From: Puccinellia tenuiflora
Taxonomy: Eukaryota; Streptophyta; Magnoliopsida; Poales; Poaceae
Direction: 5' to 3'
Length of the DNA stretch: 64,000 bases
Assembly: GCA_012064385.1 (NCBI GenBank)
Contig: QRDG01000131.1
Location: 2,312,316-2,376,315, forward strand
In this document: positions 44,121-55,904 of the stretch, piece after piece
Layout of the letters: each line of letters begins with the position of its first letter
Numbering within the stretch: the stretch's first letter is position 1
Position numbers and translations under genes: made by a program
Notes under the pieces: generated by a model
What the model was told of the DNA's origin: nothing
Databases searched by the model: none
The model's input: the letters and a program-made list of their open reading frames with translations, nothing else

Positions 44121-47100
44121 TTACTTGTAGCCGACTTCTTTCATCAGGTGCCGATAGCTTCGCCCACGTATCGCACGTTGCCATAAGAATGATATGGATT
44201 CTTGAAGGCTCAACTCTAATCTCTGCTGAACAAGCCTAGACATAACGAAATAAAGAATTCCATAAGAAACAAATTATGTCCTACAACATCAACATGCAAG
44301 GAATACAAGAACGCACCATCTAGCAAGACAACGCTGAATCCCACGAGTGATTGGTCGCATAAAGGATGGTTCTCTCTGTTGATAAAGTAAGCCGACCTGC
44401 AAGTAGCACCATGTAAGCACCATATCATTACGCCAATACTCCATGTGAGTAACAATACAGGCCATTTTGGACATTGACCAGGCTTCCAAGATGTCACTTT
44501 GACCATCTATAGACTATTTCTAAGAAATTATGTTGCATCAAACAAATGTGGGTACACACATTATAAAAGTATATTTCACAATGGATCTACTAATATCAAT
44601 TAGTGATGTGGATGCTTGCGATTTTTTCTATACTGATGGTCAAACCTATTTTTTAAGACGCAGATTGTACTAATACCATACAGAAATTGATTGAAATACC
44701 TCCATCATAGCGACTGCCGCAGGATCATCCAATATTTCCAGGCTATCATCTGTTAGGTAGTTTAACTGTGAAACACAGAGAAAAGGCACTAAGACTCTGG
44801 AAATGCACAAATGCATGATGCAAAGTGTGTAACTTCTCCTAATGTGTTTGAAGATATATTATCTATATTTTTCATGCATGCTTGTAAGTGAAACAAAAGA
44901 AAGTTTGTCACTTCCCCTATTATGTGCCATCCTTTTTCTATTACTGCAAGAGTGCAAATGCCTGGCTAGTGGAAGGAACTTAATAGTTACCCCAAATTCA
45001 GCGTTTACGAAGGATTGAACAAAATCCATTAGTTGAATCTTTGCCCACTTATATGACGTATCAGGGTTATCAGTCCGAGGTGGATGTCTCCAGGGTGCAC
45101 CAAAAGACAATCTGTTTTCTGGTATTTTACCCTCACGGACATCAGAGGCAAACTTCTGTACCATACTCAATGCTGCCTGCATTGCAGGATTCACAACAGA
45201 TACCTGGCGAGCAGAAATGAAACAACAGTCATGCTCTTTTCCCACCTATTTTAACTGGATTCTCCTAGTTCTGATATTCAAAGCGGAAGTACAAGTTTCC
45301 AATGAAAGAGCAGATTTGGAAATGGGAAATAACTACAGTTATCCAATCTGAGGGGAATGGTGTCTCAAATAGCGCATGTGGCTCAGCTCTTACTAAAATT
45401 TTACTTACTTGCAAGTGTGCCAGGTATGTGTCAACAATTTCCTCAATGTTTGTGTCATGCAAAATCCTGAAATGCAAAGGAGATTAAATTAAAACAACAG
45501 TTGCATGATGCATGGGAACATGGCAGTGTCGAACAAACTGAGGTTGATGCTTTCACCATATACTCCCTCAGTCCCATAATATAATATGTTATTGCAAGTT
45601 TGCAACCAATATAGAGTATATGCTGTAAAACTTGGAAACATAATGAAACCCTGCTACTCAAAGAGGGGTTAATTGTATAGCATATATCTGCTAATTAATA
45701 CTATATATGTTCATTGTAAAAAAAATACTATATATGTTTCACAAGAAATAAGAAGGCCTGAGGTGAGATCAAAAGACTTCAAACTCATCTGCTGGCATAA
45801 ACATTACAACCTATATTATAGTAATATACTAATATAGATATCACAAATAGACGAATTAAAAATCAAAGTATCCAAATGATTTACTGAAACAGTCGAGTTT
45901 ATAACCATTATGACAAAGGATAAAAACACCTAAACTTGGTCACTTTGTCCTTTTTATGAGTGCAACACAAAAAAATGAACTCCACAGGAACAACAAGCAT
46001 ATGGTCATTATTTTACTTGTTGATGACATCAAATCACAAAATATCAGCGAATATCATAATTAAAGGCTATCATATCAAGATTCGTGACAAAGGAATGGGT
46101 AAGTTACTTACTCTGGAGCCCTCGCCTTCTGCTTCAGCGTATATATCTCAGATAATTGTCGTGGGTTTGTCCCAAGAACCTCATCAACAACTTTCCACTA
46201 CAACTTCAATAAACATGGGAAGGAAATTATGCACAGGGTTTGTACAAGGGGTGAAAGGGAACGGAATTAGCAAGTATAAAATTTTACTACCTCCTGTTCA
46301 CTGAAGAATTCGGAAACCATATGCAGTTTAGCTTCTTGTTGTGTCCAACCAAACGTCTGGTACCAAATAATCGTGACTTAAGTAAATATTGATAAAGGGG
46401 GAAAAAGCACCAGTGTCCAAAAGTAAACTAAGCATACCTCACGAGAAATGAAGATATTAGGAAAACCAAAATCAACAAATGCTTGAGAAGAATAGTATCT
46501 GCAATTATTTGAACAGGAACATAATTTCATCAGTTTAGATGTGGAATGTTCATTAATGCAGTGATAGGTTTCAAAGTGCAGCCTAGATAGCCAACTATCA
46601 CTAACAAAGGTAGATCAACTGTATCTTGGTATTTTCGGTATGCTATGATAATCAGAAGATACAGTGGTACAAGGCACTGAGGCACGGTAAAACAAAAAAT
46701 GGTAAAATAGATCAGATACTTATGTTCAGCCAGGGCAAGATTTATCAATCGTGTTGCAAGTTTATAGCGTCTCTATGCATTCTTCTCATTCAGGTAATGC
46801 GCTAAACATATCATGCAGCAACATGTAGGCAGACTCTTACCCATCTGAGGTCGACATAAACACAGGCAAGCACTGTTCATTAGCACCAAGTGCGATCACC
46901 CTCCAGATGAAGCTGTCATGGTACATTGCTGCAGGCACCATAGTCTCATCCTCACACGTCGCCCTCTTAAGTACATCCACATTGTTCAGCACCAGCTTCG
47001 GCTGCACATCAACAATGTCATCACTGGTACAAATGCCTCAATGTTTTCCACATGAATCCTCACACCAAACTGAAAATCACCCAAAACTCTACCTGGAAGA

Positions 47101-47875
47101 AATCCTGCTCAGCCGCGCCTGACAACACATCCAGCAGGAGGCACGGCCAGTCTGTGGCTGAGTTGACCAGTGGACGCGAGAACCGACCTGTCCTATTCAT
47201 CTCCCGCAACGCCTCCTTCCTCCACCCCTCCTGCATTCGAAGAAGTTCCTTGGCCACGCGCAGGGCCGCCATGGCCTCCTGCATATACGCCGTCTCCTCC
47301 ATGGAACAGTTAGTCGCCTCTCCCTCGCCAATGCGGAACGTGGGGTCGTCACCACGAGCCGAGGAGGTTGCGGCTAGGACGGCCCTCGCCCAGAGCACCG
47401 GAACCGAGGTAGCGCCACGGCCGCGGCCGGCGGCAGGGCCGGCGAGGCGAGAGAGCGCGGTGTGGAGGCCGTGGGACCGGGAGAGCGCGGCGAGCACGTC
47501 CTTGGAGCCGACGGCACCTCGGAGAACTGCGGCGCGGGTGAGTTCCTCGAGCGCGGACTCGAGCTGGAGACGGAGGGAAGGGAGGGAGGGGGGCGTGTCG
47601 GAGAGGAGAGACCAGGGCGCCGCGGTGGCGTGGGCTGGGGTACTGGGAGCGGGGTGGAGGAAGTCTACGAAGGCGGCGTAGTGCGGGGGCTCGGACCACT
47701 GTGGGAGGAGGCGGTTGAGGAGGAGCGTGGACTTGCCGACGCCGCGGGGGCCGTGGAGGAGCAGCGGCTGCGGCACGCGCGGGTGGAGGGCGTGGTTGTG
47801 GAGGACGGTCTCCAGGACCGGCCGCGGGATCACGCGCCACGGGCGGCCGGCTGCCCCGCCGGCGGCGGCGGCCAT
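44121..47875 (-). CDS. Plant P-loop ATPase of unknown function, ten exons, intact
   Basis: Exons on the minus strand are 47875-47093, 47001-46841, 46498-46438, 46356-46291, 46197-46112, 45466-45409, 45203-44991, 44765-44700, 44396-44317 and 44235-44121 (TAA). Phases agree and all introns are GT-AG, giving 1689 nt (562 residues). Walker A is HGPRGVGKST at residues 41-50. WPCLLLDVLSG (about 243-253) or KLVLNNVDVL could serve as Walker B/sensor. Other conserved stretches are GYYSSQAFVDFGFPNIFISR, TFGWTQQEAKLHMVSEFFSE and RLSFGAPWRHPPRTDNPDTS. I recognise an AAA-like P-loop NTPase of the type found as a single conserved plant gene, but no function can be assigned. A partial duplicate is at 36023-36610. 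Intron 5 holds a small Stowaway-like insertion absent from that duplicate. Confidence 0.85.
45558..45608. mobile_element. Stowaway-type MITE remnant in an ATPase intron
   Basis: CTCCCTCAGTCCCATAATAT at 45564-45583 is the terminal sequence of grass Stowaway elements. The duplicate at about 36538 lacks about 50 bp here, so this is an insertion. The opposite terminus is not present. Confidence 0.6.
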
Positions 47876-48149
47876 GGCGAGCGGCGGCGCGCGGAGGTGG
47901 CTGTAGGGTTCTGCGGGGTTTCTGGGTCGACGGGTGTGGTGGGGGTGAGCACACGAATGGAGCGAGGAAGAAGAAAGTCAGATGGGATCGTGATGTTCCT
48001 GGTCAGGCCGGGCCGGACCGGAACATACCAGATTGTTTAGCTTGGTTCCTCAAGTATTTAGGTCAGGCCCAACTAAAGCCGGATTGTCATGTGACGGTTG
48101 ACAAGTTATATTTTGGTGTGTGCTTCTAATATTTATTTTTCATGCTACC
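47876..48149. other. Promoter-side region of the ATPase gene
   Basis: The ATPase reads leftward from 47875. This short stretch up to the LINE should hold its promoter. No clear TATA box is seen. Confidence 0.4.
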
Positions 48150-51100
48150 ATTCTTCTTCTCCGACAAATCGGTGACAAAGCAATTATTAAGTCATGTAGT
48201 GTAGCACTAAACTGAAGAAAGGAGAACGTGCGCAGTTCGGAGGGTGGCTTAAGGCGGACGTGGAGAGAAGGAGGGTGGATGAAAAAGGAAGGGTCGGGAG
48301 TGGTAGCAGGAGCTTTAGTGGAGGCAGAATCTATGGCTTTAGTAGAGGTGGGGGAGGTAGTTCGGGCAGTGATAAAAGTTCGTGGAGGAAGGAGGAGGGG
48401 AAATCCAGAGATAAGGAAGAGGAGGTGGAGAAAGGGGGTGAAGTACAGAGCCCGATGAGGAGCCGTGCTGCTGGGACGGAGATTGTGAAGGTGGTGAAGG
48501 ATACTGGGCAGGAGAAAACTCAGAAAAAGCTGGTGTTCACGACTTCGACTGTGGAGGTTGAGAAGGAGAAGGGGATGATGGCTGGGGGAGATGGGAGTGC
48601 ACCTGTCGGCCTGGGAGAAGGGGACAATAGCCATATAATGGAGAGCCAGGAGGAGGTCACCAAGGTGATGGAAGTTGATGCGCAGGTGAAAGATGTGTCC
48701 AACGGTACGTCCATGCAAAAACCTATGGGGGATGGAGTGGCGGATGAGGAGAAGGGGAAGGAGGGAGGAATGAGGAAGTTCAAAAGGCACGTGCGAACGG
48801 CACGGCCCAGTGATGTGGAGGAAAAGAATGGGGTGATTTTAGTGGGTAAGAAGAGAGCTATGGAGGATGGTGTGGAGCGTCAGATGAATAAAAAAGGGAA
48901 AAGTGATGCGGAGATGAATGAAACAGTGAGCAATGCAACTTTATCGGCCGGGCTGCAGAGTCAGCCCCGCCGGTCACAATGAGAGTGTGTGGATGGAACT
49001 GCCGGGGGCTTGGGAATGGACCGGCAGTTCGTAGCCTCTTGGATCTCAAGAGGAGGGAGGATCCCGACATGCTGTTCCTGTTTGAAACAAAGATAACAGA
49101 ACGTGAGCTGGAGAGGTTCAGGTGGATGCTAGGGCTCGCTAGCATGTGGGTGACGGAGCCGGAGGGAAGGAGTAGAGGCATTGTAGTGTTTTGGAGGCGG
49201 GAGATGGTTCTGTCCCTTCGTTCCTTTGGAAGGAGACACATTGATTTCGATGTGACGGAGAGTAATGGTGAGGTATGGCGTCTTACTGGTGTCTACGGTG
49301 AGTCGCAGTCTGACAGGAAGAAGGAGACATGGAAGGTGCTGAGAACTTTAGGGCACCAACACCAGAGGGGGGAGGCCATGGCTCTGCCTAGGTGATTTTA
49401 ATGAAATTCTGACGAGTGATGAGAAGTGTGGGGGGGGCGGCTCGGCCCCAAGCCTACATGGATCAATTCCGAGATGCTTTGGATGGTTGTGGCCTTGGTG
49501 ATTTGGGCTTCTGTGGTGACAAATTTACATGGAGAAACCATTGCCGGAATGCAGATGGATATATTTGTGAGCGTTTGGATCAAGTTGTTGGTAACCCTGA
49601 GTGGTGTTTAAAGTTTCCAAATTTCAGAGTAGTGAACGGTGATCCACGCCACTTGGATCATCGACCTGTGTTTGTAGACACAAAGGAGGTAGGGGGAAGA
49701 ACTGGACATATAGAACCAAGCTTCTGATTTGAAGCAAGGTGGGTGAGAGAAGAAGGCTGTGAGGAGGTAATTGCAGATGCATGGAAGAGGGGCTGGGAGG
49801 AAGGGAGACAAAGTGTTGCTCAAGTGTTGCAATCGGTGGCTGGGGAGCTTAGCACATGGAGTAGGGGATGTGGTGGGCGATCTAGAAAAGCGGATAAAAA
49901 GGTGAAAGGGGAGCTTGAAGTTTGTAGATGGGCATCTATCTCGCCACAAAAAGTTGAAGAGAAGACCAGATTAAGATGCCAGTTAGAACACTTGGAGGAG
50001 TTGAAAAATATCAAATGGAGGCAGCGAGCGCATGCTTGGTGGCTGAAGGAGGGAGATCGCAACACAAAATATTTCCACTCCTTCGCTTCGGCTCGGAAGA
50101 AAAACAATCGTATAAAGGAGTTAAGAAGGGAGGATGGAGTAGTGGTGGAGTAGGGGGGGAGGACTAACAAATTATATTTTGTCTTACTTTCAGGACCTCT
50201 TCTCTTCGCAAGGAGGCGATCGCACCGCTGAATTGCTGGCGGTGGTGCAGCCGTGTGTCACTCAGGCTATGAATGAGTGTCTCACAGCCGAGTTCACGGC
50301 CATGGAGGTGAAAGCTGCCCTTGATCATATTGGTGACTTGAAGGCTCCAGGGCTAGACGGCATGCCATCCTTGTTTTACAAAAAATATTGGCATATTATG
50401 GGTGAAACTATTGTCGAGGAAGTGTTGAAGGTGCTGCGTGGAGGAGATATGCCAGAGGGCTGGAACGAAACTTTCGTTGTGCTTATACCGAAGGTGAAAG
50501 ACCCCTCAAGAATTAAAGATCTGAGACCGATTAGCCTGTGTAATGTACTGTATAAGCTTGTCTCGAAGGTGCTTACAAACAGGTTGAAGATCATTCTTCC
50601 TGACATTATTTCGGATAACCAAAGTGCCTTCGTTCCGGGTAGACTAATTACAGATAACATCTTGATGGCGTATGAGGTGTCCAACTGTTTGAAAAAGAAA
50701 AAGAAAGGAGGAGAGAGCTATGTGGCAGTCAAGACAGACATGAGCAAGGCGTACAATCGGGTAGAATGGGAGTTTTTGCGCCAAATGATGTTGAAAATGG
50801 GGTTCCATGAGAGGTGGGTCGGTGTGGTTATGCGCTGTGTGACAACTGTTACATACAGAATCAAGGTGAATGGGCAGCCAACTGAACAATTCACACCGAC
50901 CCGGGGGCTCCGTCAAGGTGATCCATTGTCACCTTATTTATTCGTCATTTGTGCGGAAGGATTATCAGCGCTACTCCGAAAGGCTGAGAGACAGGGAAGG
51001 TTTAGTGGTGTTAAAATCTGCTCAAACGCACCGAGTTTAACCCACCTTTTCTTTGCCGATGATTCGGTTTTGGTTATGAAAGCTTGTAAGGAGGAAGCTA

Positions 51101-51600
51101 TGGCACTAAAGGAGATGCTCTTTCTATACGAAAATTGTTCAGGTCAGTGCATAAATATGGAGAAGTCGTCACTTCTGTTCAGCACCAACACCAAACAGAA
51201 TGTGCGGGCTGTGGTTAAGGAGGTGTTGGGGATCACTAGTGAGAACTGGAACGACATGTACTTAGGAATGCCAGTCTATATTGGAAGATCAAAAAGGAAA
51301 GCTTTTGCATACATCAAGGATAAGATTTGGAAGGCCATCCAAGGTTGGAAGGAAAAACTCCTGTCCAAGGCTGGGAAGGAGGTGCTAATTAAGGCTGTGG
51401 CACAAGCCATCCCGACATTTCTTATGTATTGCTTTTATCTCACTAAGGGGTTCTGTGATGAATTGAGTGCGATGTTCGCACGCTTTTGGTGGAGCCAGCA
51501 AGACAAAGAAAATAAGATTCATTGGTTGAGCTGGAAGAAGTTGGTCAAACCAAAAGGAAGAGGTGGGTTGGGCTTTCGGGGTATTCATAGTCTCGAGCTT
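48150..51600 (+). mobile_element. L1-type LINE, truncated at both ends and mutated
   Basis: From about 48150 the end of ORF1 is read (zinc-knuckle remnant, then KGERAQFGGWL and a charged C-terminus to 48982). ORF2 starts at 48979 with the endonuclease (MRVCGWNCRGLGNGPAV, FLFETKITE, LTGVYGE, then LGDFNE and FTWRN in shifted frames). Reverse transcriptase follows at 50179-51606 with KAPGLDGMPSLFYKKYW, FVPGRLITDNILMAYE, TDMSKAYNRVEW, GLRQGDPLSPYLF and the catalytic FFADDSVLV. Frameshifts lie at about 49380, in G runs at 49431-49438 and 50153-50159, and a TGA at 49725 replaces an arginine. It ends within the region after RT, where a gag fragment of another element abuts at about 51600. Confidence 0.85.
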
Positions 51601-51606
51601 TCATGA
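50179..51606 (+). pseudogene. LINE reverse transcriptase domain (open 475-residue frame)
   Basis: This is the longest undamaged stretch of LINE ORF2. It holds all reverse-transcriptase blocks, including ADD at about 51056-51066, and the thumb region (MYLGMPVYIGRSKRKAF). It stays open but is separated from endonuclease by frameshifts, so no full ORF2 can be made. The last codons (HSLELS) come after the conserved RGGLGFR stretch and belong to the junction with the next element. Confidence 0.85.
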
Positions 51607-51770
51607 GGATCTTGTAGTATCTCATGATAAGCTAAAGTTAGCTCATGAGGCTATCGCTACCAAGGTAATATCTAGTGAGCCTCATGTGGACAATGGCACA
51701 ACTTCTACTAAAAATGCTATAATGCCATGTGCTAGTCCTTGTAATTCTTCATCTCACACTAGTGGTAAAT
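51592..51770 (+). pseudogene. gag fragment (left part) of a zinc-knuckle retroelement, element C
   Basis: The frame reads HEDLVVSHDKLKLAHEAIAT and PCASPCNSSSHTSGK up to 51770, where element B begins. It continues in frame after element B at 63375. It is of a gag-like family common in wheat-type genomes; I could not place it in Copia or gypsy from this piece. Confidence 0.65.
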
Positions 51771-53359
51771 TGATACGTCTCAAACGTATCTATAATTTTT
51801 GAGTGATCCATGCTAGTTTTGTGATATTGTCACATGTTTTTACTGTCATTTATATCATTTTTATGCATTTTGTCGGACTAACCTATTGACAAGATGCCCA
51901 GTGACAGTTCCCTGTTTTTGCTGTTTTTGTATTTCAGAAAATTTACTTCTGGAAATATTCTCGGAATTGGACGAAAATTTACGGAGATTTTTTATGCGAC
52001 AGAAGACACCTTTGGACCAAAGGGCAGCCTGGGGGCCACCCGTAGAGAAGGGGCGGCCTGCTGCCGCGGCCCCACCTGGACCCGCGGGTGGGACCCGCCC
52101 CTGCTCCTGGGGCGTCCCCTCGGCCCCCTCCGACGCCTATAAAATCCCAAAAACCCTAAAAACGTCGAGGCGGCCATATTTTCCAGAAACTCGACCCCGA
52201 GCGCCATCACCGAAAACACTAGTTCGGGGTCCAATCTGAAGCTGATCCCGGCACTCTGCCGGAGGGGAGATCGATCCCGGAGGGCTCTTCATCGCCATGC
52301 CTTCCTCCGGGATGATTTGTGAGTAGTCTCACCTTGGATTACGGGGCCATGGCAGTAGCTAGTTGGTAGTCTCTCTCTCTTGTGCTTCATGTCTTATGAT
52401 CTTGTGAGCTGCCTAAGATCGATTATTGTAATGCTATGTGATGTGTTTGCTGGGATCCGATGGATTATGAAGTTATGTTTAGATTGTGCATGATTCTTAT
52501 ATGAGTAATTTGTGTTCTTGCATGCTCTCCGATGTGCGTAGTTACTTTGGCCAAGTGATTGTGTGTATCTCCAAGAGAGGGTATTTATGCTAGATAGTGG
52601 GTTCATGCCCCCTTTTGTTCCTGGGCACGAGTGACAGAAACGTCTAAGGGCGAGGGTGTGTTGTTGCTACTAAGGGTAAAACAGTGGTGTTAATGTCTCA
52701 TTTGATATTAGTATTGCTTACTTCATGCACTTTACTTAATGCAATTGTCTGTTGCTTGCAACTTAATACCGTTGGGTGACAGGTTGGACAGCGATCCCAC
52801 GGTGGACTTTAGACAAAGACGCAGTTGGACTCAACGGTCTTTGTTCCTTGTCGTGATGCCTCCATAAATATTATCATGTCCTTTTTGTCATAGCTAAATT
52901 GGGTTTGTGTCATGATCTTGTCAATTGCCTAGCTGTAATTCGTTCACCCATCACATGCATATTTTATTTACTTGAGAGACTCCACTAGTGAACCCATGGC
53001 CCCCGGTCCATGTTTTTACATTGTTTACAACCTCATTTACTTGCTTTTAATTATCATTATTCCTCTGGTCACTTTTCATATTTTATCTATTTCATCATAC
53101 AATTAACCACTTTGTTTTCTGCGAGACCGGAAAGATTGACAACCTTTCCGTCGTTGGGGGCAAAGTATTTTGGTTGAGTGTGTGCAGGTCCATGTCTGTT
53201 GAAGGTCAAGCGCCAGAGATCTTCAACATTCACCTCATTGTTGATTTCAAATTCCTACTGGTTCGATAAACCTCGGTTCGTTAAATGAGGGAAAACTGCT
53301 ACTAACTGTAATTCCGCCTTCGCTTGGGGCACCACCCAACTTATTTTAATACAGCAGCA
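51771..53359 (+). repeat. 5' LTR of element B
   Basis: It begins TGATACGTCTCAAACG and ends ATACAGCAGCA (1589 bp). A TATA-like CCTATAAAATCCC lies at about 52135-52147. Confidence 0.9.
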
Positions 53360-53369
53360 AGCTCTTTTC

Positions 53370-53387
53370 TGGCGCCGTTGCCGGGGA
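53370..53387 (+). promoter_or_regulatory. Primer-binding site of element B (tRNA-Asp type)
   Basis: TGGCGCCGTTGCCGGGGA, identical to that of element A, 10 nt inside the LTR. Confidence 0.85.
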
Positions 53388-53551
53388 CTTTGAAGCTACA
53401 ACAAGGGGAGTCTCATACTCTCAATATCTTTAGTTTGTTTTTGTCTTGCTTTCTTTATATCTCGTTTAGTTTATTTTCCTGTTTCAAAATTTTAAAACCC
53501 AAAAAAATTAGTGTAGTCTTTATTCCTGTCTTGTTATTTTGTCTTATCGTT

Positions 53552-55836
53552 ATGTCTTCTACTGAAAACACCAAGTTATGTGAATTTACTAGCACTAATA
53601 ACAATGATTTCATATGCTCTCCAATTGCTCCACCCGCTACTAAAGCGGAATCTTATGAAATTAAACCTGCCTTGCTAAATCTTGTTATGAAAGAGCAATT
53701 TTCTGGTGCTAGTACTGATGATGCCGCCTCTTATTTAAATAACTTTGTTGAGTTATGTGATATGCAAAAGTATAAAGAGGTAGAAAATGACATCATAAAA
53801 CTGAAACTTTTCCCTATCTCTTTGAGAGGGAGAGCAAAAGAATGGTTATTGTCTTTGCCTAAAAATAGCATTGATTCTTGGATTAAATGCAAAGATGCTT
53901 TTATTGGAAAATATTATCCACCTGCTAAAATCATACAACTAAGGAGTAACATTATGAACTTTAGACAATTTGATAATGAACATGTTGCTCAAGCTTGGGA
54001 GAGAATGAAATCTATGGTTAAGAATTGTCCCACGCATGGATTAACTATGTGGATGGTTATCCAAACTTTTTATGCTGATTTGAATTTTTCTTCAAGGAAC
54101 TTTTTGGAATCGGCCGCGGGAGGCACCTTCATGTCCACAACATTAGGTGCAGCAACTAAACTCTTGGATGAGATGATGACAAATTATTCACAATGGCACA
54201 CCGAACGAGCTCGAAGTGGTAAGAAGGTAAATTCTGTCGAGGAAATCTCCTCTTTGAGTGATAAGGTTGATATGATTATGTCTATGCTTGCTACCAATCA
54301 GTCTAATATTGATCCTAATAATGTTCCACTTGCTTAATTAATTGCCCAAGAAAAGGATCAAGTTGATGTTAATTTTCTTAATAGAAACAACTTCAACAAT
54401 AATGCTTATCGAAATAATTTTGGTAGTAACAACTATAAGCCTTATCCTCCCAATAATGGCAACTTTCATGGTAAAACCTATGATCAAGGAATTAGTAATA
54501 GTATATTGGATGAAATAGAGAGGTCTACCAAAAAATTCATGCATGAACAATACGAACAAAATAAAATTTTCTCTAGGCAGATGAATGAGAATTCTTTTAT
54601 ATAAAAAAATATAAATGATCAACTTGGTGAGTTAAATAAAGAAATCTCTAAATTTCAAACAAGGCTTGTTAATACTGAAGCTTGCATTTCAAACATATCC
54701 CAAACTCAAGCTACTTTGATTAACCGAATGGCTGCCAAACCTGAGTTAGTTGCTCCTACTGAAACTGATGCCTTTGTTGTCCTCAAAACTGCTGATACTC
54801 CTGTTGCCTCGACTAATATTGATGGATATTACAAAGCTTTGAATAGATATGAGTGTCCTACTGATCCTAAATTTTTTGATACAACTCCTAGCTCGTTTTC
54901 AAAGGATCATGGAAAACTTGAAAAACTGGATAGTCTAGTCTCTAAGTAGACGTTCTTGCTCATGATGTTGAAATTTTGAAAATTAGAACCACTCCAAATC
55001 AAGACAAACATACTGAATCTTTAAATGCTATCTCTCTTCAAATTAATGAAAATAAAAGGATGATGGCTCTCTTGAAAGCTAGGTGGGCTAGAGAGGCTGA
55101 AGAAGCTAGAATTGCTGAAATGAATAGGAAAACTGTTAAAGTTTATACTATCCAAACCACTAAAGAGGATACTCCTAGTTTATTTAAAGATGATGAAATT
55201 GATTTTGATAATTGCAACCTTACTGAAGTCATTAAGTTCCTACAAAAACCTGCTAAGACACCGGATGCTAGTAAAATAAATCTTGCCTTTACCAAACACA
55301 TTACCGATGCTCTTATCAAGGCTAGGGAAGAAAAACTAAAGCTTGAAACCTCTATCCCTAGGAAGTTAGAAGATGGTTGGGAACCCACTATTAATATGAA
55401 AATAAATGACTTTGATTGCAATGCTTTATGTGATCTTGGTGCAAGTGTTTCTGTTATGCCTAAAAGTTTCTATAATATGCTTGATTTAAATCCTTTGGAA
55501 GAGTGCTTTTTAAATGTTCATCTTGTTGATTCTTCTAAAAAGAAACCTTTGGGTAGAGTTGATGATGTCCTTACTGTTGTTAATGATAATTATGTTCCCG
55601 TTGATTTTATTGTTATGGATATTGAGTGCAATGCTTCTTGTCCTATTATTTTGGAAAGACCGTTTTTGAGAACTGTTGGTGCTATTATTGATATGAAAGA
55701 GGGAAATATAAGGTTTCAGTTCCCCCTTAAAAAAAGGATGGAACACTTCCCTAGAAAGAGAAAGAAGTTTCCTTTTGAATCAATCATAAGGTCAAGCTAT
55801 GCTCTTGATGTTGCAAAGGCCTCCGAAAAAACTTGA
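53552..55836 (+). pseudogene. gag-protease of element B, decayed
   Basis: The frame from MSSTENTKLCEF is open to a TAA at 54335-54337, where element A has a leucine codon (CTTTATTA against CTTAATTA). Further breaks are a TAA at about 54602 and a lost base at about 54945 (TCTAAGTAGACG, where A has TCAAAAGTAGACG). From 54976 to 55836 it is open again and includes the retropepsin DLGASVSVMP and the intact ILERPFLRT that is broken in A. B also has about 350 bp more linker (54480-54920) than A, with GISNSILDEIERSTKKFMHE, so the two gags belong to different subtypes. Confidence 0.85.
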
Positions 55837-55904
55837 TATTTGGCATTGCGCCTAGCTAAAAGGCGTTAAAGAAAAGCGCTTGTTGGGAGGCAACCCATTG
55901 CACC

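Noticed and set aside
47349..48040. Long frames on both strands over ATPase exon 1
   Set aside because: Shadow frames of a GC-rich exon.
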